DNA of 64,000 nucleotides from Lysobacter solisilvae (GCF_016613535.2 NZ_CP071518.1:434001-498000), one strand, 5' to 3'. Positions 19,504 to 29,079 are shown, numbered from the stretch's first letter. The notes: generated by a model from the letters alone, not told the origin. Numbers and translations: made by a program.

Positions 19504-20142
19504 CTACAGCAGGCGGCGCGGTTCCAGCGCCATGCGCATCGCCAGGCCGCCCAGGACGCTGCCCATGAGCCAGCGCTGCGTGGCCAGCCAGGCCGGTTTG
19601 CGCGCGAACCAGGACGACACGCCGGCGGCGGTCAGGGCGATCATCAGATTGAAGGTGAAGCTGATCGCGATTTGCACCGTACCCAGTAGAACGCTCTGTG
19701 CGAAGACGGAGCCGTGCGCGGGATCGACGAACTGCGGAAGGATGGACAGGTACAGCACCGCGACCTTCGGGTTGAGCAGGCAGGTCAGCAGGCCCATGCG
19801 GTACAGGCGACCCGTCGGATCCGGCGACAGGGGTGCGGGATCCAGCGGCGATCGCGCGCCGGGCTTCACCGCCTGCCAGGCCAGGTACAGCAGGTAGGCG
19901 GCGCCGGCGAACTTGACCGCCTCGTAGGCCAGCGGGACCGCCATGAACAGCGCCGTGAGGCCGGCGGCGGCGGCGGTCATGTGCAGCACCAGCGCGGTGA
20001 CCACGCCCAGCAGCGACACCACGCCGGCGCGCGGGCCCTGGCTGATCGACCGCGAGATCAGGTAGATCATGTTCGGCCCCGGCGTGAGCACCATCATCAG
20101 GGCGATCGCCGCGAAGACCAGGAGTTGTTCGGCTGGGATCAC
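19504..20142 (-). CDS. LysE/RhtB-family amino acid exporter
   Basis: Predicted 212-residue inner-membrane exporter with about six transmembrane helices. The N-terminal ALMMVLTPGPNMIYLISRSI is the LysE-family signature, and LLTCLLNPKVAVLYLSILPQF is the second conserved block. Such proteins export amino acids or related small solutes. It is divergent from an Lrp-type regulator 174 bp away, a common arrangement in which the regulator controls the exporter in response to its substrate. That regulation is inferred. Confidence 0.87.
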   Translation of the reverse strand: MIPAEQLLVFAAIALMMVLTPGPNMIYLISRSISQGPRAGVVSLLGVVTALVLHMTAAAAGLTALFMAVPLAYEAVKFAGAAYLLYLAWQAVKPGARSPLDPAPLSPDPTGRLYRMGLLTCLLNPKVAVLYLSILPQFVDPAHGSVFAQSVLLGTVQIAISFTFNLMIALTAAGVSSWFARKPAWLATQRWLMGSVLGGLAMRMALEPRRLL

Positions 20143-20284
20143 TTCGGAACCTCACGACGGGCCGGCCCCATCCGGGCCGGAGGGGAGCAGGTGCGGGGAA
20201 GACGGTCGCGTCGAACCTTGGACTGGCAGGCGGCGGACGCCTTCGACCCGATCCACACTACCGGCGCGGCGAGCATCGCGCTTG

Positions 20285-20314
20285 AAAATTCATGCAGATA
20301 AGCGCAAGAATTTT
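20285..20314. promoter_or_regulatory. Inverted repeat, probable Lrp-type operator
   Basis: AAAATTC at 20285-20291 and GAATTTT at 20308-20314 form an AT-rich inverted repeat in an otherwise GC-rich intergenic region between the divergent lysE-like and lrp-like genes. It ends 2 bp before the regulator's ATG. Lrp/AsnC proteins bind AT-rich imperfect palindromes, so this is a likely autoregulatory site. Confidence 0.5.
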
Positions 20315-20316
20315 GC

Positions 20317-20814
20317 ATGGCTAGCGGCCCCCTCGCCCTCGACGAATTCGATCACCGACTGCTCGAGCTGCTGCAGCGCGATGCCGGCGTCACGCTCACG
20401 GCGCTGGGCGACGCGGTGGGCCTTTCGGCCAGCGCGGTGCAGCGGCGCATCAAGCGCTACCGCGAGAGCGGCCTGATGCGGCAGGTGGCGGTGCTCGATC
20501 CCTCGCTGCTGGGCGCCGTCACCCTGGCCACCGTGCTGGTGCAGTTCGAGCGGGAGTCGGCCCGCAACCATGCCGCGCTGTTCTCGCGGGTCCGCGCGGT
20601 GCCGGAAGTGCAGCAGTGCTACGTGCTGGCCGGCGAATGGGATTACCTGGTGATCCTCGCCACCAGTGGCGTCGCCCACTGCCGCGAGGTGGTCGAACGG
20701 CTGTTCGCCGGGGACGACAACCTCAAGCGCTACGAAACGCGGCTGGTGTTCGAGCCGGTGAAGCTCGGGCTTGCGCTGCCGACGCGGCCACCGACGGCGC
20801 GGCGGCGCAGGTGA
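20317..20814 (+). CDS. Lrp/AsnC-family transcriptional regulator
   Basis: Predicted 165-residue DNA-binding regulator. The N-terminal winged helix-turn-helix (DEFDHRLLELLQRDAGVTLT and VGLSASAVQRRIKRYRESGL) is followed by the RAM/AsnC ligand-binding domain with VPEVQQCYVLAGEWDYLVIL. Members sense amino acids and often control a neighbouring exporter; the divergent LysE-like gene is the natural target. The AT-rich palindrome at 20285-20314 abuts the start codon. Confidence 0.88.
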   Translation: MASGPLALDEFDHRLLELLQRDAGVTLTALGDAVGLSASAVQRRIKRYRESGLMRQVAVLDPSLLGAVTLATVLVQFERESARNHAALFSRVRAVPEVQQCYVLAGEWDYLVILATSGVAHCREVVERLFAGDDNLKRYETRLVFEPVKLGLALPTRPPTARRRR

Positions 20815-20824
20815 GGCCGAAACT

Positions 20825-20869
20825 CCGTGGCGCGATGGAGTCGACCCGACCTCCTCGGGCGCGCCACGG
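20825..20869. other. Stem-loop between convergent genes
   Basis: CCGTGGCGCG (20825-20834) pairs with CGCGCCACGG (20860-20869) around a 25-nt loop, in the 58-bp gap between the convergent lrp-like and AraC-alkyltransferase genes. There is no T-run, so it is at most a weak bidirectional terminator. Confidence 0.3.
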
Positions 20870-20872
20870 CCG

Positions 20873-21766
20873 TCACGCCGCCCGTTCGCGCGCCAGCAGC
20901 TGCTCCTTGAGCGGCAGCCCCCAGCGGTATCCGCCCAGCGATCCGTCGCCACGCACGACCCGATGGCAGGGGACGGCGATCGCCACGCGGTTGTGCGCGC
21001 AGGCGCTGGCCACGGCGCGCGCGCCGCGCGGCACGCCCAGGGCATTGGCCAGTTCGGCGTAGCTGCGGGTCTGGCCGCGGGGAATCTTCATGAGCGCGTC
21101 CCAGACCCGCTTCTGGAAGGCCGTGCCGATCAGGTCGGTGGCGACCTCCGAGGGGCGGCCGGCCAGCGCGTCGGCCACCGCCTGCAGACGTGGCGCGAGG
21201 AACTCGTCGCGCCCGGCATCCACGCGCTCAAGCCGCGCCTTGGGGAATTCGGCGCGCAGCGTGGCTTCCAGTGCGTCGGCATCGCGGCCCAGTTCCACCA
21301 TGCAGATGCCACGGCGCGTGGTGGCGACCAGCGCCTGGCCCAGCGAGGTGTCGAGCAGGCTCCAGCGGATGTCCTCGCCCTCGCCGCCCGCGCGGTAGCG
21401 GGCCGGCGTCATGCCCAGACGCGCAGCGCCGGCTTCGTAGACGCGCGAGGGCGACCCGTAGCCGGCGTCGTACAGCGCGCGCGAGACGTCGTGCCCCTCG
21501 CGCAGCGCCTGCTTCAGGGTGCCGAGCTTGCGCTGGTCCAGGTACTGGGCGGGACTGATCCCGAAGTGGCGGGTGAAGCGGCGCTGCAACGCGGTCGGGC
21601 TCATGCCCACGGCCTGGGCCAGTTCGACCAGGCCGGGCTCGCCGACGTCGAGCATGGCCCGCGCCTGTTCCATGGCGCGGGCATCGGCGGACGCGGACCC
21701 CAGGGGGCGAGGCTTGCGCATGGCGGTGTGGAGGTCGGCGCTGAATTCGGTGTTGAAGGTGTCCAT
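20873..21766 (-). CDS. AraC domain - methylated-DNA cysteine methyltransferase fusion
   Basis: Predicted 297-residue repair protein. Residues 28-125 form an AraC-type helix-turn-helix (LVELAQAVGMSPTALQRRFTR). Residues 130-295 form an O6-alkylguanine alkyltransferase with acceptor Cys267 in AVPCHRVV and the recognition helix RSYAELANALGVPRGARAVASA. It would transfer methyl groups from O6-methylguanine to itself. The N-terminal zinc domain of E. coli Ada, with the phosphotriester-repair cysteines, is missing, so methylation-triggered activation as in Ada is not expected. The ATG at 21766 was chosen over 21787 because it fits the family start. Confidence 0.85.
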   Translation of the reverse strand: MDTFNTEFSADLHTAMRKPRPLGSASADARAMEQARAMLDVGEPGLVELAQAVGMSPTALQRRFTRHFGISPAQYLDQRKLGTLKQALREGHDVSRALYDAGYGSPSRVYEAGAARLGMTPARYRAGGEGEDIRWSLLDTSLGQALVATTRRGICMVELGRDADALEATLRAEFPKARLERVDAGRDEFLAPRLQAVADALAGRPSEVATDLIGTAFQKRVWDALMKIPRGQTRSYAELANALGVPRGARAVASACAHNRVAIAVPCHRVVRGDGSLGGYRWGLPLKEQLLARERAA

Positions 21767-21780
21767 GGCCCAAACGGTAA

Positions 21781-21800
21781 CGGGCACCCGAGGGTGCCCG
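21781..21800 (-). other. Hairpin between prc and the alkyltransferase gene
   Basis: CGGGCACC and GGTGCCCG form an 8-bp stem with a CGAG loop in the 77-bp gap after prc. No T-tract follows in the direction of transcription, so termination is uncertain. Confidence 0.4.
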
Positions 21801-21843
21801 CTATCCGATTCCTGCAGGGCCGGGCCCGGTTATCGGGCGGCCC

Positions 21844-24099
21844 TCAGTCCGCCCAGTGACCGGGGGTCGCGGCCTGCGGCAGTACCTGCGCCGACAGCGT
21901 GCGGTCGGCGTTGAGCAGGCGTACCGCGTCGGCCAGGATCGCCGCGGATTCGCGCAGCAGGGGGTCGGGGCGCTGCTCGGCGAGCTTCTCGCGGGCGGCG
22001 TCCTTGGCGATGTCGCGCTCGCCGGCGGCCAGGCCGTCGTCGCTGCTCTCGTCGGCCAGCGGATCGATCGCCAGGCCCAGGGCCTTGCGGGCTTCCTGGC
22101 GCTGCTTGCGCTTGACGTCATCGCGGTCGCGCTCGGCGCGGCGCTCGGCTTCGTTGAGCGAGACCGACTTCTTCGCACGCTCGGTGCGGAACTCGGCCAC
22201 GTCCTCACGCCACCACTGGAATTCCTTGTCCTTGGCCACGCGCTGGGCGTGCAGGGCCTCCAGCTTGGGCAGCAGCGGGGCGAAGTTGCCGTAGCGGGTG
22301 TGCTGGACGGAAGCGATACGGGTCCACGGCAGGGCGTTGTCGTAGGTGCTTTCGCCGAATTCGCTGGCGTCGACGGTCACCGGGTAGGCGATGTCGGGCA
22401 CCACGCCCTTGTTCTGCGTGCTGCCGCCGCTGACGCGGAAGAACTGGGCAATGGTCACCTTGACCTGGCCGAAGCGCGCGGTCTCGTTGGCGGGCCAGCG
22501 GTCCAGGTCGAACAGGCTCTGCACGGTGCCCTTGCCGAAGGTGGTCTCGCCGATCACCAGGCCGCGGCCGTAGTCCTGGATGGCGCCGGCGAAGATCTCC
22601 GAGGCCGAGGCCGAACCGCGGTTGATCAGCACCGCCAGCGGGCCTTCCCAGGCGATGCCGGCATCGGAGTCGCCTTCGACGCTGACCTTGCCGCCGGACT
22701 CGCGCACCTGCACGACCGGACCGCGGTCGATGAACAGGCCGGTGAGTTCGATCGCCTCGGTCAGGGAACCGCCGCCGTTGTTGCGCAGGTCGAGCACGAC
22801 GCCGTCGACCTTTTCCGTGCGCAGCTTGAGCAGCAGCTTGGCGACGTCGCGGGTGGCCGATGCGTAGTCGCCGTCATTGCGGCGGCGGCCTTCGAAGTCC
22901 TGGTAGAAACCGGGCAGCTTGATCACGCCGACGCGGCGCGCGGGCTGGCCGTCGGTGCCGGGGAGCGAGATGACCTCGGACTTGGCCGCCTGGTCTTCCA
23001 GGCGCACCTTGTCGCGCACCAGCACGATGCGCTGCGGCTTGCTGTCCAGCGTGGCCTCGGCCGGGATCACGTCCAGACGCACGCGGGTGCCCTTGGCGCC
23101 GCGGATCTTGGCCACGACATCGTCGATGCGCCAGCCGATCACGTCCTCCATCAGGCCGCTGGAGCCCTGCCCGACCGCGACCACGCGGTCGCCGGGCTTG
23201 AGCTTGGCCGACTTGCCGGCCGGACCGCCGGGGACGATCTCGCGGATCGCCACGACGTCGTCCTGCTTCTGCAGCACCGCGCCGATGCCTTCCAGCGACA
23301 GCGACATCGTCATGTTGAAGTTGTCGGCCGTGCGCGGCGTGAAGTAGTCGGTGTGCGGGTCGATCGAGTTCGCGTAGCTGTTGAGGAAGGTCTGGAAGAC
23401 GTCCTCGCCCTTCAGCTCGGCCACGCCCTTGGCCATGTTGAGGTAGCGCTTGTCGAGCGTCTTGCGGATGTCGTCGGGCTTCTTGCCGGCCAGCTTCAGG
23501 CGCAGCCAGTCATTGCGGACCGACTGCTTCCACAGCGCGTCGAGCGCGGCGGCGTCGGCCGGCCACGGGGCGTCCTCGCGGTCGTACTCGAAGCGGTCGG
23601 CACCGGTGAACTGGAAGATGTCCTGCTTGAGCAGGCTGCGCGCATAGGCGACGCGCTCTTCGAAATGCTGGCGGTACACGGCGAAGATCGCGTACGCCGG
23701 ATCGAGCTTGCCGCTCTTGATCGCGTCATCGAACTTCGTCTTGTGGACGTCGAACCGGGCGATGTCCTGCGCGGTGAAGAACTGCTTGCCGTTGTCCAGC
23801 GCTTCGAGGTAGCGCTTGTACATGTCGGCCGACAGCGCATCGTCCAGCGGACGCGGGCGGTACGCGTACCGGCTGTCGGACAGCAGGCCGTGGGCCAGTT
23901 TCGCGGCCGTGGTCTGGTCGGTGGTCGCCGAACTCGGCAACGCGCGACCGGCTCCCGACTTGATCAGCGAGGTGTCACTGGTCGGCGGCGTGGGCAGGCT
24001 GGCCGTGTTCCTGGCGTCGTCCGCGGCGAGTAGCGCGACGGGCGTGGCCAGCAAGGCGGCGATCAGGACAGTGACAGCGCGGGGAGTCTTGGTATTCAT
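21844..24099 (-). CDS. prc: Tail-specific protease Prc (carboxy-terminal processing protease)
   Basis: Predicted 751-residue periplasmic protease that cleaves proteins from the C-terminus and trims cell-wall enzymes and lipoproteins. A signal peptide (about 1-25) is followed by a helical N-terminal domain, a PDZ domain at about 255-345 (SLEGIGAVLQ, then KPGDRVVAVGQG), the S41 protease domain and a C-terminal DUF3340-type helical tail. The catalytic Ser/Lys pair is visible: Ser498 in GSASASEIFAG and Lys523 in TTFGKGTVQ, with Asp509 between them. The ATG at 24099 opens the signal peptide; longer frames upstream are unlikely. A 295-bp gap with no obvious feature separates it from lipA. Confidence 0.9.
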   Translation of the reverse strand: MNTKTPRAVTVLIAALLATPVALLAADDARNTASLPTPPTSDTSLIKSGAGRALPSSATTDQTTAAKLAHGLLSDSRYAYRPRPLDDALSADMYKRYLEALDNGKQFFTAQDIARFDVHKTKFDDAIKSGKLDPAYAIFAVYRQHFEERVAYARSLLKQDIFQFTGADRFEYDREDAPWPADAAALDALWKQSVRNDWLRLKLAGKKPDDIRKTLDKRYLNMAKGVAELKGEDVFQTFLNSYANSIDPHTDYFTPRTADNFNMTMSLSLEGIGAVLQKQDDVVAIREIVPGGPAGKSAKLKPGDRVVAVGQGSSGLMEDVIGWRIDDVVAKIRGAKGTRVRLDVIPAEATLDSKPQRIVLVRDKVRLEDQAAKSEVISLPGTDGQPARRVGVIKLPGFYQDFEGRRRNDGDYASATRDVAKLLLKLRTEKVDGVVLDLRNNGGGSLTEAIELTGLFIDRGPVVQVRESGGKVSVEGDSDAGIAWEGPLAVLINRGSASASEIFAGAIQDYGRGLVIGETTFGKGTVQSLFDLDRWPANETARFGQVKVTIAQFFRVSGGSTQNKGVVPDIAYPVTVDASEFGESTYDNALPWTRIASVQHTRYGNFAPLLPKLEALHAQRVAKDKEFQWWREDVAEFRTERAKKSVSLNEAERRAERDRDDVKRKQRQEARKALGLAIDPLADESSDDGLAAGERDIAKDAAREKLAEQRPDPLLRESAAILADAVRLLNADRTLSAQVLPQAATPGHWAD

Positions 24100-24394
24100 C
24101 GTGGGGAGCTTCGCGGGCCGTGTTGCCCAGGTCGAGAATGGCAGGGGGTTCGACAACCCCACAGTGCCGGAAGTTGCGGGCCCTGTCACGCATGCGGGAC
24201 GCGACAAAACGTGCCAAGTGGCCCCGATCGGGGCTCGCGTGCACGACTGCCGGGAAAGGTTCAGCTTGGTGGAGGGCGGGTCAGGAAGACCGTCGTGGCG
24301 CGGGCAACGTTCGTGCCACCCCACCGGTACCGGGTGCCGTGCTCACGCGGCCCGGTTCAGGCGCCCGCGAATCGAGTGCGCGGCCCCGCGCGAC

Positions 24395-25411
24395 TCAGGC
24401 CGGCGCGAAGCCGGCTTCGATCGCCGAGCGGTCGGCATGGTAGGACGAGCGCACCAGCGGCCCGGACGCGACGTGACTGAAGCCCAGGGCGTAGCCGAAA
24501 GTTTCCAGTTCCTTGAACTCGTCGGGGGTCCAGTAACGCATCACCGGATGATGGTGGGGCGTCGGCTGCAGGTACTGGCCGATCGTGACCATGTCGACGT
24601 CGTGCGCGCGCAGGTCGCGCAGGGTGGCCTGCACCTGCTCCATCGTCTCGCCCAGGCCCAGCATGATGCCGCTCTTGGTCGGCACCGCCGGGTGCTGCTG
24701 CTTGAAGCGCTGCAGCAGGGTCAGCGACCACTGGTAGTCGGCGCCCGGACGGACGTTGGTGTAGAGGTCCGGCACCGTCTCGATGTTGTGGTTGAACACG
24801 TCCGGCGGGCCGCCGGCGAAGATCTCCAGCGCGCGGTCCATTCGGCCCTTGCCGCGGAAATCGGGCGTGAGCGTCTCGATCTTCGTCTTCGGGCTGTGCT
24901 CGCGGATGGCCCGGATGCAGTCGACGAAATGCTGTGCGCCGCCGTCGCGCAGGTCATCGCGGTCGACGCTGGTCACCACGACGTACTTCAGGCCCATGTC
25001 GGCGACGGTGGTCGCCAGGCTCAGCGGTTCGGAGGCATCGGGCGGCTTCGGCCGGCCGTGGGCGACGTCGCAGAAACTGCAGCGGCGGGTGCAGACCTCG
25101 CCCAGGATCATGAAAGTGGCGGTGCCGTGGCTGAAGCACTCGTGGATGTTCGGGCAGCTCGCCTCCTCGCACACCGTCACCAGGCGGTTCTCGCGCAGGC
25201 GGGCCTTGAGCTGCTGCACGGAGTTGCCCGAGGGGATGCGCACGCGGATCCACGACGGCTTGCGCAGCACGGGCGCGTCGGCGAACTGCACCGGCGAGCG
25301 GTTGATCTTGTCGCCGCCCAGCTGCTTGGCGCCCGCCTCCAGGGTCGCGGCTCCCGGAGTCGATGTCGCCACCACGGCGAGCGGGATGGTCTTGGCGGAG
25401 GAGTCGGTCAT
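24395..25411 (-). CDS. lipA: Lipoyl synthase
   Basis: Predicted 338-residue radical SAM enzyme that inserts two sulfurs into octanoyl groups on lipoyl domains of dehydrogenase complexes. Both clusters' ligands are present: the auxiliary [12 protein letters not shown] (Cys81, Cys86, Cys92) and the radical [12 protein letters not shown] (Cys107, Cys111, Cys114). It lies 52 bp after lipB, the octanoyl donor enzyme, in the conserved ybeD-lipB-lipA order. Confidence 0.95.
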   Translation of the reverse strand: MTDSSAKTIPLAVVATSTPGAATLEAGAKQLGGDKINRSPVQFADAPVLRKPSWIRVRIPSGNSVQQLKARLRENRLVTVCEEASCPNIHECFSHGTATFMILGEVCTRRCSFCDVAHGRPKPPDASEPLSLATTVADMGLKYVVVTSVDRDDLRDGGAQHFVDCIRAIREHSPKTKIETLTPDFRGKGRMDRALEIFAGGPPDVFNHNIETVPDLYTNVRPGADYQWSLTLLQRFKQQHPAVPTKSGIMLGLGETMEQVQATLRDLRAHDVDMVTIGQYLQPTPHHHPVMRYWTPDEFKELETFGYALGFSHVASGPLVRSSYHADRSAIEAGFAPA

Positions 25412-25463
25412 CGGGGCGGGCGTCAGGGGGCCGGGGCGGCGCGGCGGCGTCAGTTCGGCGCCG

Positions 25464-26189
25464 TCAGGATCCGGAAGCGAAGTCCGCGGCGGGCGCGGGG
25501 TCCGTCGCGTCGGCGATGACCACCGCCAGTCCGAACTGTCGGGCGATCTGGTCGATCAGCACCGGTTTGACGGCATCCAGCCCGGAAGGGCCGCCCAAGT
25601 CTACCACCGAGGTCACCTGGAGCCCGGCGTAACCGCAGGGGTTGATGCGGTGGAAAGGCGACAGGTCCATGGCGATGTTGAAGGCCAGTCCATGGAAGGT
25701 GCAGCCGCGCCGGACGCGGATGCCCAGGGCCATGACCTTGGCGCCACCGACGTAGATGCCGGGCGCGCCTTCGCGCCGGGACCCCTCGATATTCCACTCG
25801 GCAAGCGTGTCGATGACCGCCTGTTCGATGCGCTCGACGTATTCGCGCACGCCCACCTTCAGCCGTTTCAGGTCGAGCAGCGGGTACAGCACGATCTGGC
25901 CCGGGCCGTGGTAGGTGACCTGCCCGCCGCGGTCGACATGAAGAACCGGAATGTCGCCCGGCATGAGGACATGCTCGGGTTTGCCCGCCTGGCCCAGGGT
26001 GAAAACCGGATCGTGCTCGACCAGCCACAACTCGTCGGGCGTGTCGGGGCCGCGGGCATCGGTGAAGGCCTGCATCGCCCGCCACACCGGCTCGTAGGCA
26101 CGGCGGCCCAGGTCGCGCACCAAGGCCGGCGGAGGTGCGCGATGCGCGAGCTCCGTGACCGGATCGAGGGCGCCTGCCGAATCGCTCAT
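25464..26189 (-). CDS. lipB: Octanoyl-[acyl-carrier-protein] transferase
   Basis: Predicted 241-residue enzyme that moves octanoate from ACP to lipoyl domains, the step before LipA. It has the family signature [14 protein letters not shown], the catalytic Lys in [12 protein letters not shown] and the catalytic Cys in INPCGYAG. An N-terminal extension of about 25 residues relative to E. coli LipB is plausible for this family of bacteria. It starts 22 bp after the ybeD stop. Confidence 0.94.
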   Translation of the reverse strand: MSDSAGALDPVTELAHRAPPPALVRDLGRRAYEPVWRAMQAFTDARGPDTPDELWLVEHDPVFTLGQAGKPEHVLMPGDIPVLHVDRGGQVTYHGPGQIVLYPLLDLKRLKVGVREYVERIEQAVIDTLAEWNIEGSRREGAPGIYVGGAKVMALGIRVRRGCTFHGLAFNIAMDLSPFHRINPCGYAGLQVTSVVDLGGPSGLDAVKPVLIDQIARQFGLAVVIADATDPAPAADFASGS

Positions 26190-26211
26190 GGCGCGGGGCC
26201 GGGGCGTGCGG

Positions 26212-26490
26212 TCACAGCGTCCACTTCACCTCGGGATGCTCCCGCAACACCTGGTGCGCGAGGTCGTACTGCTCGCGGTTCTCGGCGCGGAAGCTGATCC
26301 GGACCGACACGTAGCGCCCGTTGGAGGAGTGCTTCCAGCTCACCGCTTCGTGCACGACCTCGAGGCCTGCATCGAGCAGGAGCGTGGGCAGCACGGTCTC
26401 CAGGTCCTTGTCGGCGGTGCCCATGGCGGACAGCTCGAATGTGCCGGGAAACTGGAAGCCGTGCTCGGGGTTGTCGGATCGGATTTCCAT
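26212..26490 (-). CDS. ybeD: DUF493 (YbeD-like) small protein
   Basis: Predicted 92-residue ferredoxin-like-fold protein of the DUF493/YbeD family. [13 protein letters not shown] at the N-terminus and [23 protein letters not shown] at the C-terminus match the family. Its biochemical role is not settled; it is conserved upstream of lipB and between dacA and lipB in E. coli. The ATG at 26490 fits the family start better than the one at 26520. Confidence 0.88.
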   Translation of the reverse strand: MEIRSDNPEHGFQFPGTFELSAMGTADKDLETVLPTLLLDAGLEVVHEAVSWKHSSNGRYVSVRISFRAENREQYDLAHQVLREHPEVKWTL

Positions 26491-26679
26491 GGCCGGATTA
26501 TGGAGGCGCCGGACCGCCAACCCAAGTGAACGCGGCGGCGCTGGCCGACTTCAGCCCGCTCCCGCGTTTATGCCAGCATTCGGCCCGCGTCTTCGTACCG
26601 GCTTCAACCCCGAACCGCCAGCCCACGGGCGCCCGCGACCGGGCCGCCGCGTGGTCGCGCGTCCACCACCGAGGATCAC

Positions 26680-27636
26680 ATGACGTCATCGTTCCGCAGC
26701 AGCACCCTCACCCTGATTGGCACGGGCCTGGCCATCGCCGCCGTGCTCGCCACGCCCGCCGCCCGCGCCGCCAGCGCGCAGGAAGTGAAGGCGCAGAAGA
26801 CCGCCGAAATCCCGGTGTGCAGCAAGAACCTGGGCGCGATCGCGGTGATCGAGCCGGAAAACCACTGGTGGAGCAGCTACCAGCTCGAGTCCCCCGCCGC
26901 GCTGATCAAGCTGTTCGTCAACCGCTCCCGGTGTTTCACCCTGCTCGACCGTGGCAAGGGCCTGGCCGCCGCGCAGGGTGAGCGCGACCTGGCCGCCAGC
27001 GGCGAGCTGCGCGGACGTTCCAACATCGGCAAGGGCCAGATGCGCGCCGCCGACTACGTGCTCGTCCCCGACCTCATCAATGCCAACTCCAACGCCGGCG
27101 GCAACGCGATCGGCGGACTGCTGGGCGGCCTGGTCGGCGGCAATGCCGGCGCGGTGCTCGGCGGCATCAATATGAAGAAGAAGTCGGCCGACGTGCTGCT
27201 CACCGTCACCGACGTGCGCTCCTCCGAACAGCTGGCGATGGCCGAAGGCCACGCCTCCAAGACCGACCTGGGCTGGGGTGGCGCGGGCTCGCTGTGGACC
27301 GGCAGCCACTTCGGTTCCGCCGGCGCCAGCGGCTACAGCAACACCGAGGTGGGCCAGGTGATCACCCTGGCCTACCTGCAGGCCTACAGCGACCTGGTCG
27401 CCGAGCTGGGCGGCCTGCCGGCCAATGCCTCGGCCGCCAACGTCCAGCAGGCCGTGAGCATGACGCGCCCCGGTCGCCTGTTCACCAATGCCCAGGGCAA
27501 GGGCGTGGTGCGCGACCTGGACCCGGGCATGCTGCTCTACCCGACCGGGCAGAAGCAGGGCGTCATGTGGGAAGTCGAGGACGAACTGGGGAACAAGGGC
27601 TGGGTGTCCTCGTCGCTGGTGGAACTGGCGCGCTGA
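26680..27636 (+). CDS. CsgG/HfaB-like secreted protein with C-terminal SH3-like region
   Basis: Predicted 318-residue exported protein. The signal peptide ends after ARAAS. Residues 45-250 resemble CsgG/HfaB-type lipoproteins (KNLGAIAVIEPENHWW, then SRCFTLLDRGKGLAAAQGERDLA, a Gly-rich GNAIGGLLGGLVGGNAGAVLGG segment split here by residues, and DVLLTVTDVRSSEQLAMAEG). Residues 260-318 look like an SH3-type fold (PGRLFTNAQGKGVVRDLDPG, then GNKGWVSSSLVELAR). A classical lipobox is not evident, so it may be soluble in the periplasm. It is inserted on the opposite strand between dacA and ybeD and ends at a bidirectional terminator. An envelope-assembly role is inferred only. Confidence 0.65.
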   Translation: MTSSFRSSTLTLIGTGLAIAAVLATPAARAASAQEVKAQKTAEIPVCSKNLGAIAVIEPENHWWSSYQLESPAALIKLFVNRSRCFTLLDRGKGLAAAQGERDLAASGELRGRSNIGKGQMRAADYVLVPDLINANSNAGGNAIGGLLGGLVGGNAGAVLGGINMKKKSADVLLTVTDVRSSEQLAMAEGHASKTDLGWGGAGSLWTGSHFGSAGASGYSNTEVGQVITLAYLQAYSDLVAELGGLPANASAANVQQAVSMTRPGRLFTNAQGKGVVRDLDPGMLLYPTGQKQGVMWEVEDELGNKGWVSSSLVELAR

Positions 27637-27658
27637 GCCCGGCCACCCGCGGCATGGA

Positions 27659-27687
27659 AAAGGCCGGCTTTCGCCGGCCTTTCTTTT
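27659..27687. terminator. Bidirectional terminator between the CsgG-like gene and dacA
   Basis: AAAGGCCGGC and GCCGGCCTTT form a 10-bp stem with a TTTC loop, followed by TTCTTTT on the plus strand; on the minus strand the stem is followed by TTTTCC. It serves both convergent genes. Confidence 0.9.
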
Positions 27688-27715
27688 ACATCCGGACCAC
27701 GGCGTCCCGGGAAGC

Positions 27716-28924
27716 TCAGTCCGATTCCCACCACATCCAGAACTCGTCCCACAGGCGCTTGAAGAACCCGCCGGCCTCGACCGCGTTGATGGCCACCAGC
27801 GGGCGCTGCGCGATCACCTTGCCGTCCAGCATCACCTTCACCGTGCCGATCTTCTGGCCCTTGGCGATCGGCGCGACCAGCGTCTTGGGCAGGTCCATCG
27901 ACGGCTTGAGCTGCGCGTAACGCCCGCGCGGCACCGTCACCAGCATCGGCTGGGCCACGCCCAGCTGCACTTCGTCGGCCGCGCCCTTCCAGATCTTCTG
28001 CTTGGCGATCGCCTTGCCGGCGTCGTAGAGCTTGTGGGTCTCGAAGAAGCGGAAACCCCAGTTGAGCAGGGCCAGCGAATCGGTCGCACGCTGGGCTTCG
28101 GACGTGGAGCCCATCACGACGCTGATCAGGCGCTGGTCGCCGCGCTTGGCCGAGGCCATCAGGCAATAGCCGGCGCCGGAATGGTGGCCGGTCTTGATGC
28201 CGTCGACGGTCGGGTCACGCCACAGCAGCAGGTTGCGGTTGGGCTGGGTGATCGGCCCGACCGTGAATTCCTTGATCTTGTTGTAGGCGTAGGTTTCCGG
28301 GTAGTCCCGCACGAACGCGCGTCCCAGCATGGCCAGGTCGTGCGCGGTGGAATAGTGGCCTTCGGCCGACAGGCCGTGCGCGTTGACGAAGTGCGAGTTC
28401 TTCATGCCGATGCGCGCGGCGTAGGCGTTCATCAGCGCGGCAAAGGCGTCCTCGCTGCCGGCGACATGCTCGGCCAGAGCGATCGCGGCGTCGTTGCCGG
28501 ACTGCACGGCCATGCCCTTTTCCATCTGCTCCAGCGGCGCGGTCTTGTTGACCTCGAAGCCGCTGTAGCTGCCCTCGGTCGCGGCGCCGCCGGTGCGCCA
28601 CGCGTTCTCGCTCATCATCACCTGGTCGGTGTGCTTGACCTTGCCTCCGGCGATCTCCGCGGCGATGGTGTAACTGGTCATCACCTTGGTGATGCTCGCC
28701 GGTTCCAGGCGGGTGTCGTAGTTCTCGCCGGCCAGGACGTTGCCGCTGGCGAAATCCACCAGCACCCAGGCGGTGCCGGTGATCTTCGGCGGTGGCGGCA
28801 CCGGCAGGGCGTCGCTGGCGGGCCGGGGCGCCGGGGCGGCGGCGGGCGCGGGCGACTGCGCGAGCGCGACGCCGAGCGTCGAGGTCACGAGGAATGCGGC
28901 GGCAAGGGCGAGGCGGGCTTTCAT
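27716..28924 (-). CDS. dacA: D-alanyl-D-alanine carboxypeptidase (PBP5/6 family)
   Basis: Predicted 402-residue periplasmic enzyme that removes the terminal D-Ala of peptidoglycan stem peptides. The signal peptide is followed by an Ala/Pro linker. The active site has Ser77-I-T-Lys80, Ser145-G-Asn147 and Lys247-T-Gly249. The C-terminal beta domain ends in FFKRLWDEFWMWWESD, an aromatic amphipathic helix that would anchor it to the inner membrane. It is the last gene of the elongation cluster, next to lipB/lipA as in E. coli. Confidence 0.92.
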   Translation of the reverse strand: MKARLALAAAFLVTSTLGVALAQSPAPAAAPAPRPASDALPVPPPPKITGTAWVLVDFASGNVLAGENYDTRLEPASITKVMTSYTIAAEIAGGKVKHTDQVMMSENAWRTGGAATEGSYSGFEVNKTAPLEQMEKGMAVQSGNDAAIALAEHVAGSEDAFAALMNAYAARIGMKNSHFVNAHGLSAEGHYSTAHDLAMLGRAFVRDYPETYAYNKIKEFTVGPITQPNRNLLLWRDPTVDGIKTGHHSGAGYCLMASAKRGDQRLISVVMGSTSEAQRATDSLALLNWGFRFFETHKLYDAGKAIAKQKIWKGAADEVQLGVAQPMLVTVPRGRYAQLKPSMDLPKTLVAPIAKGQKIGTVKVMLDGKVIAQRPLVAINAVEAGGFFKRLWDEFWMWWESD

Positions 28925-29079
28925 GGACTGCTCCGGTGGCCGGGTACAACCGGCCGGCGTGCGACATCGGGTTGGAAATCGATGCGCCGGCGGACCGTCG
29001 CACCATCAGATTCGGATCAATCACGCCGGACGGGCCAGCGGGGTGAAGCGGGGCGCGATCCTTCGCGGCGTGCCGGATG

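Noticed and set aside
18848-20155. A 435-codon protein fusing the DinB protein with an upstream region
   Set aside because: The upstream part is the LysE-like exporter read in another frame; the DinB fold begins at the ATG at 19372.
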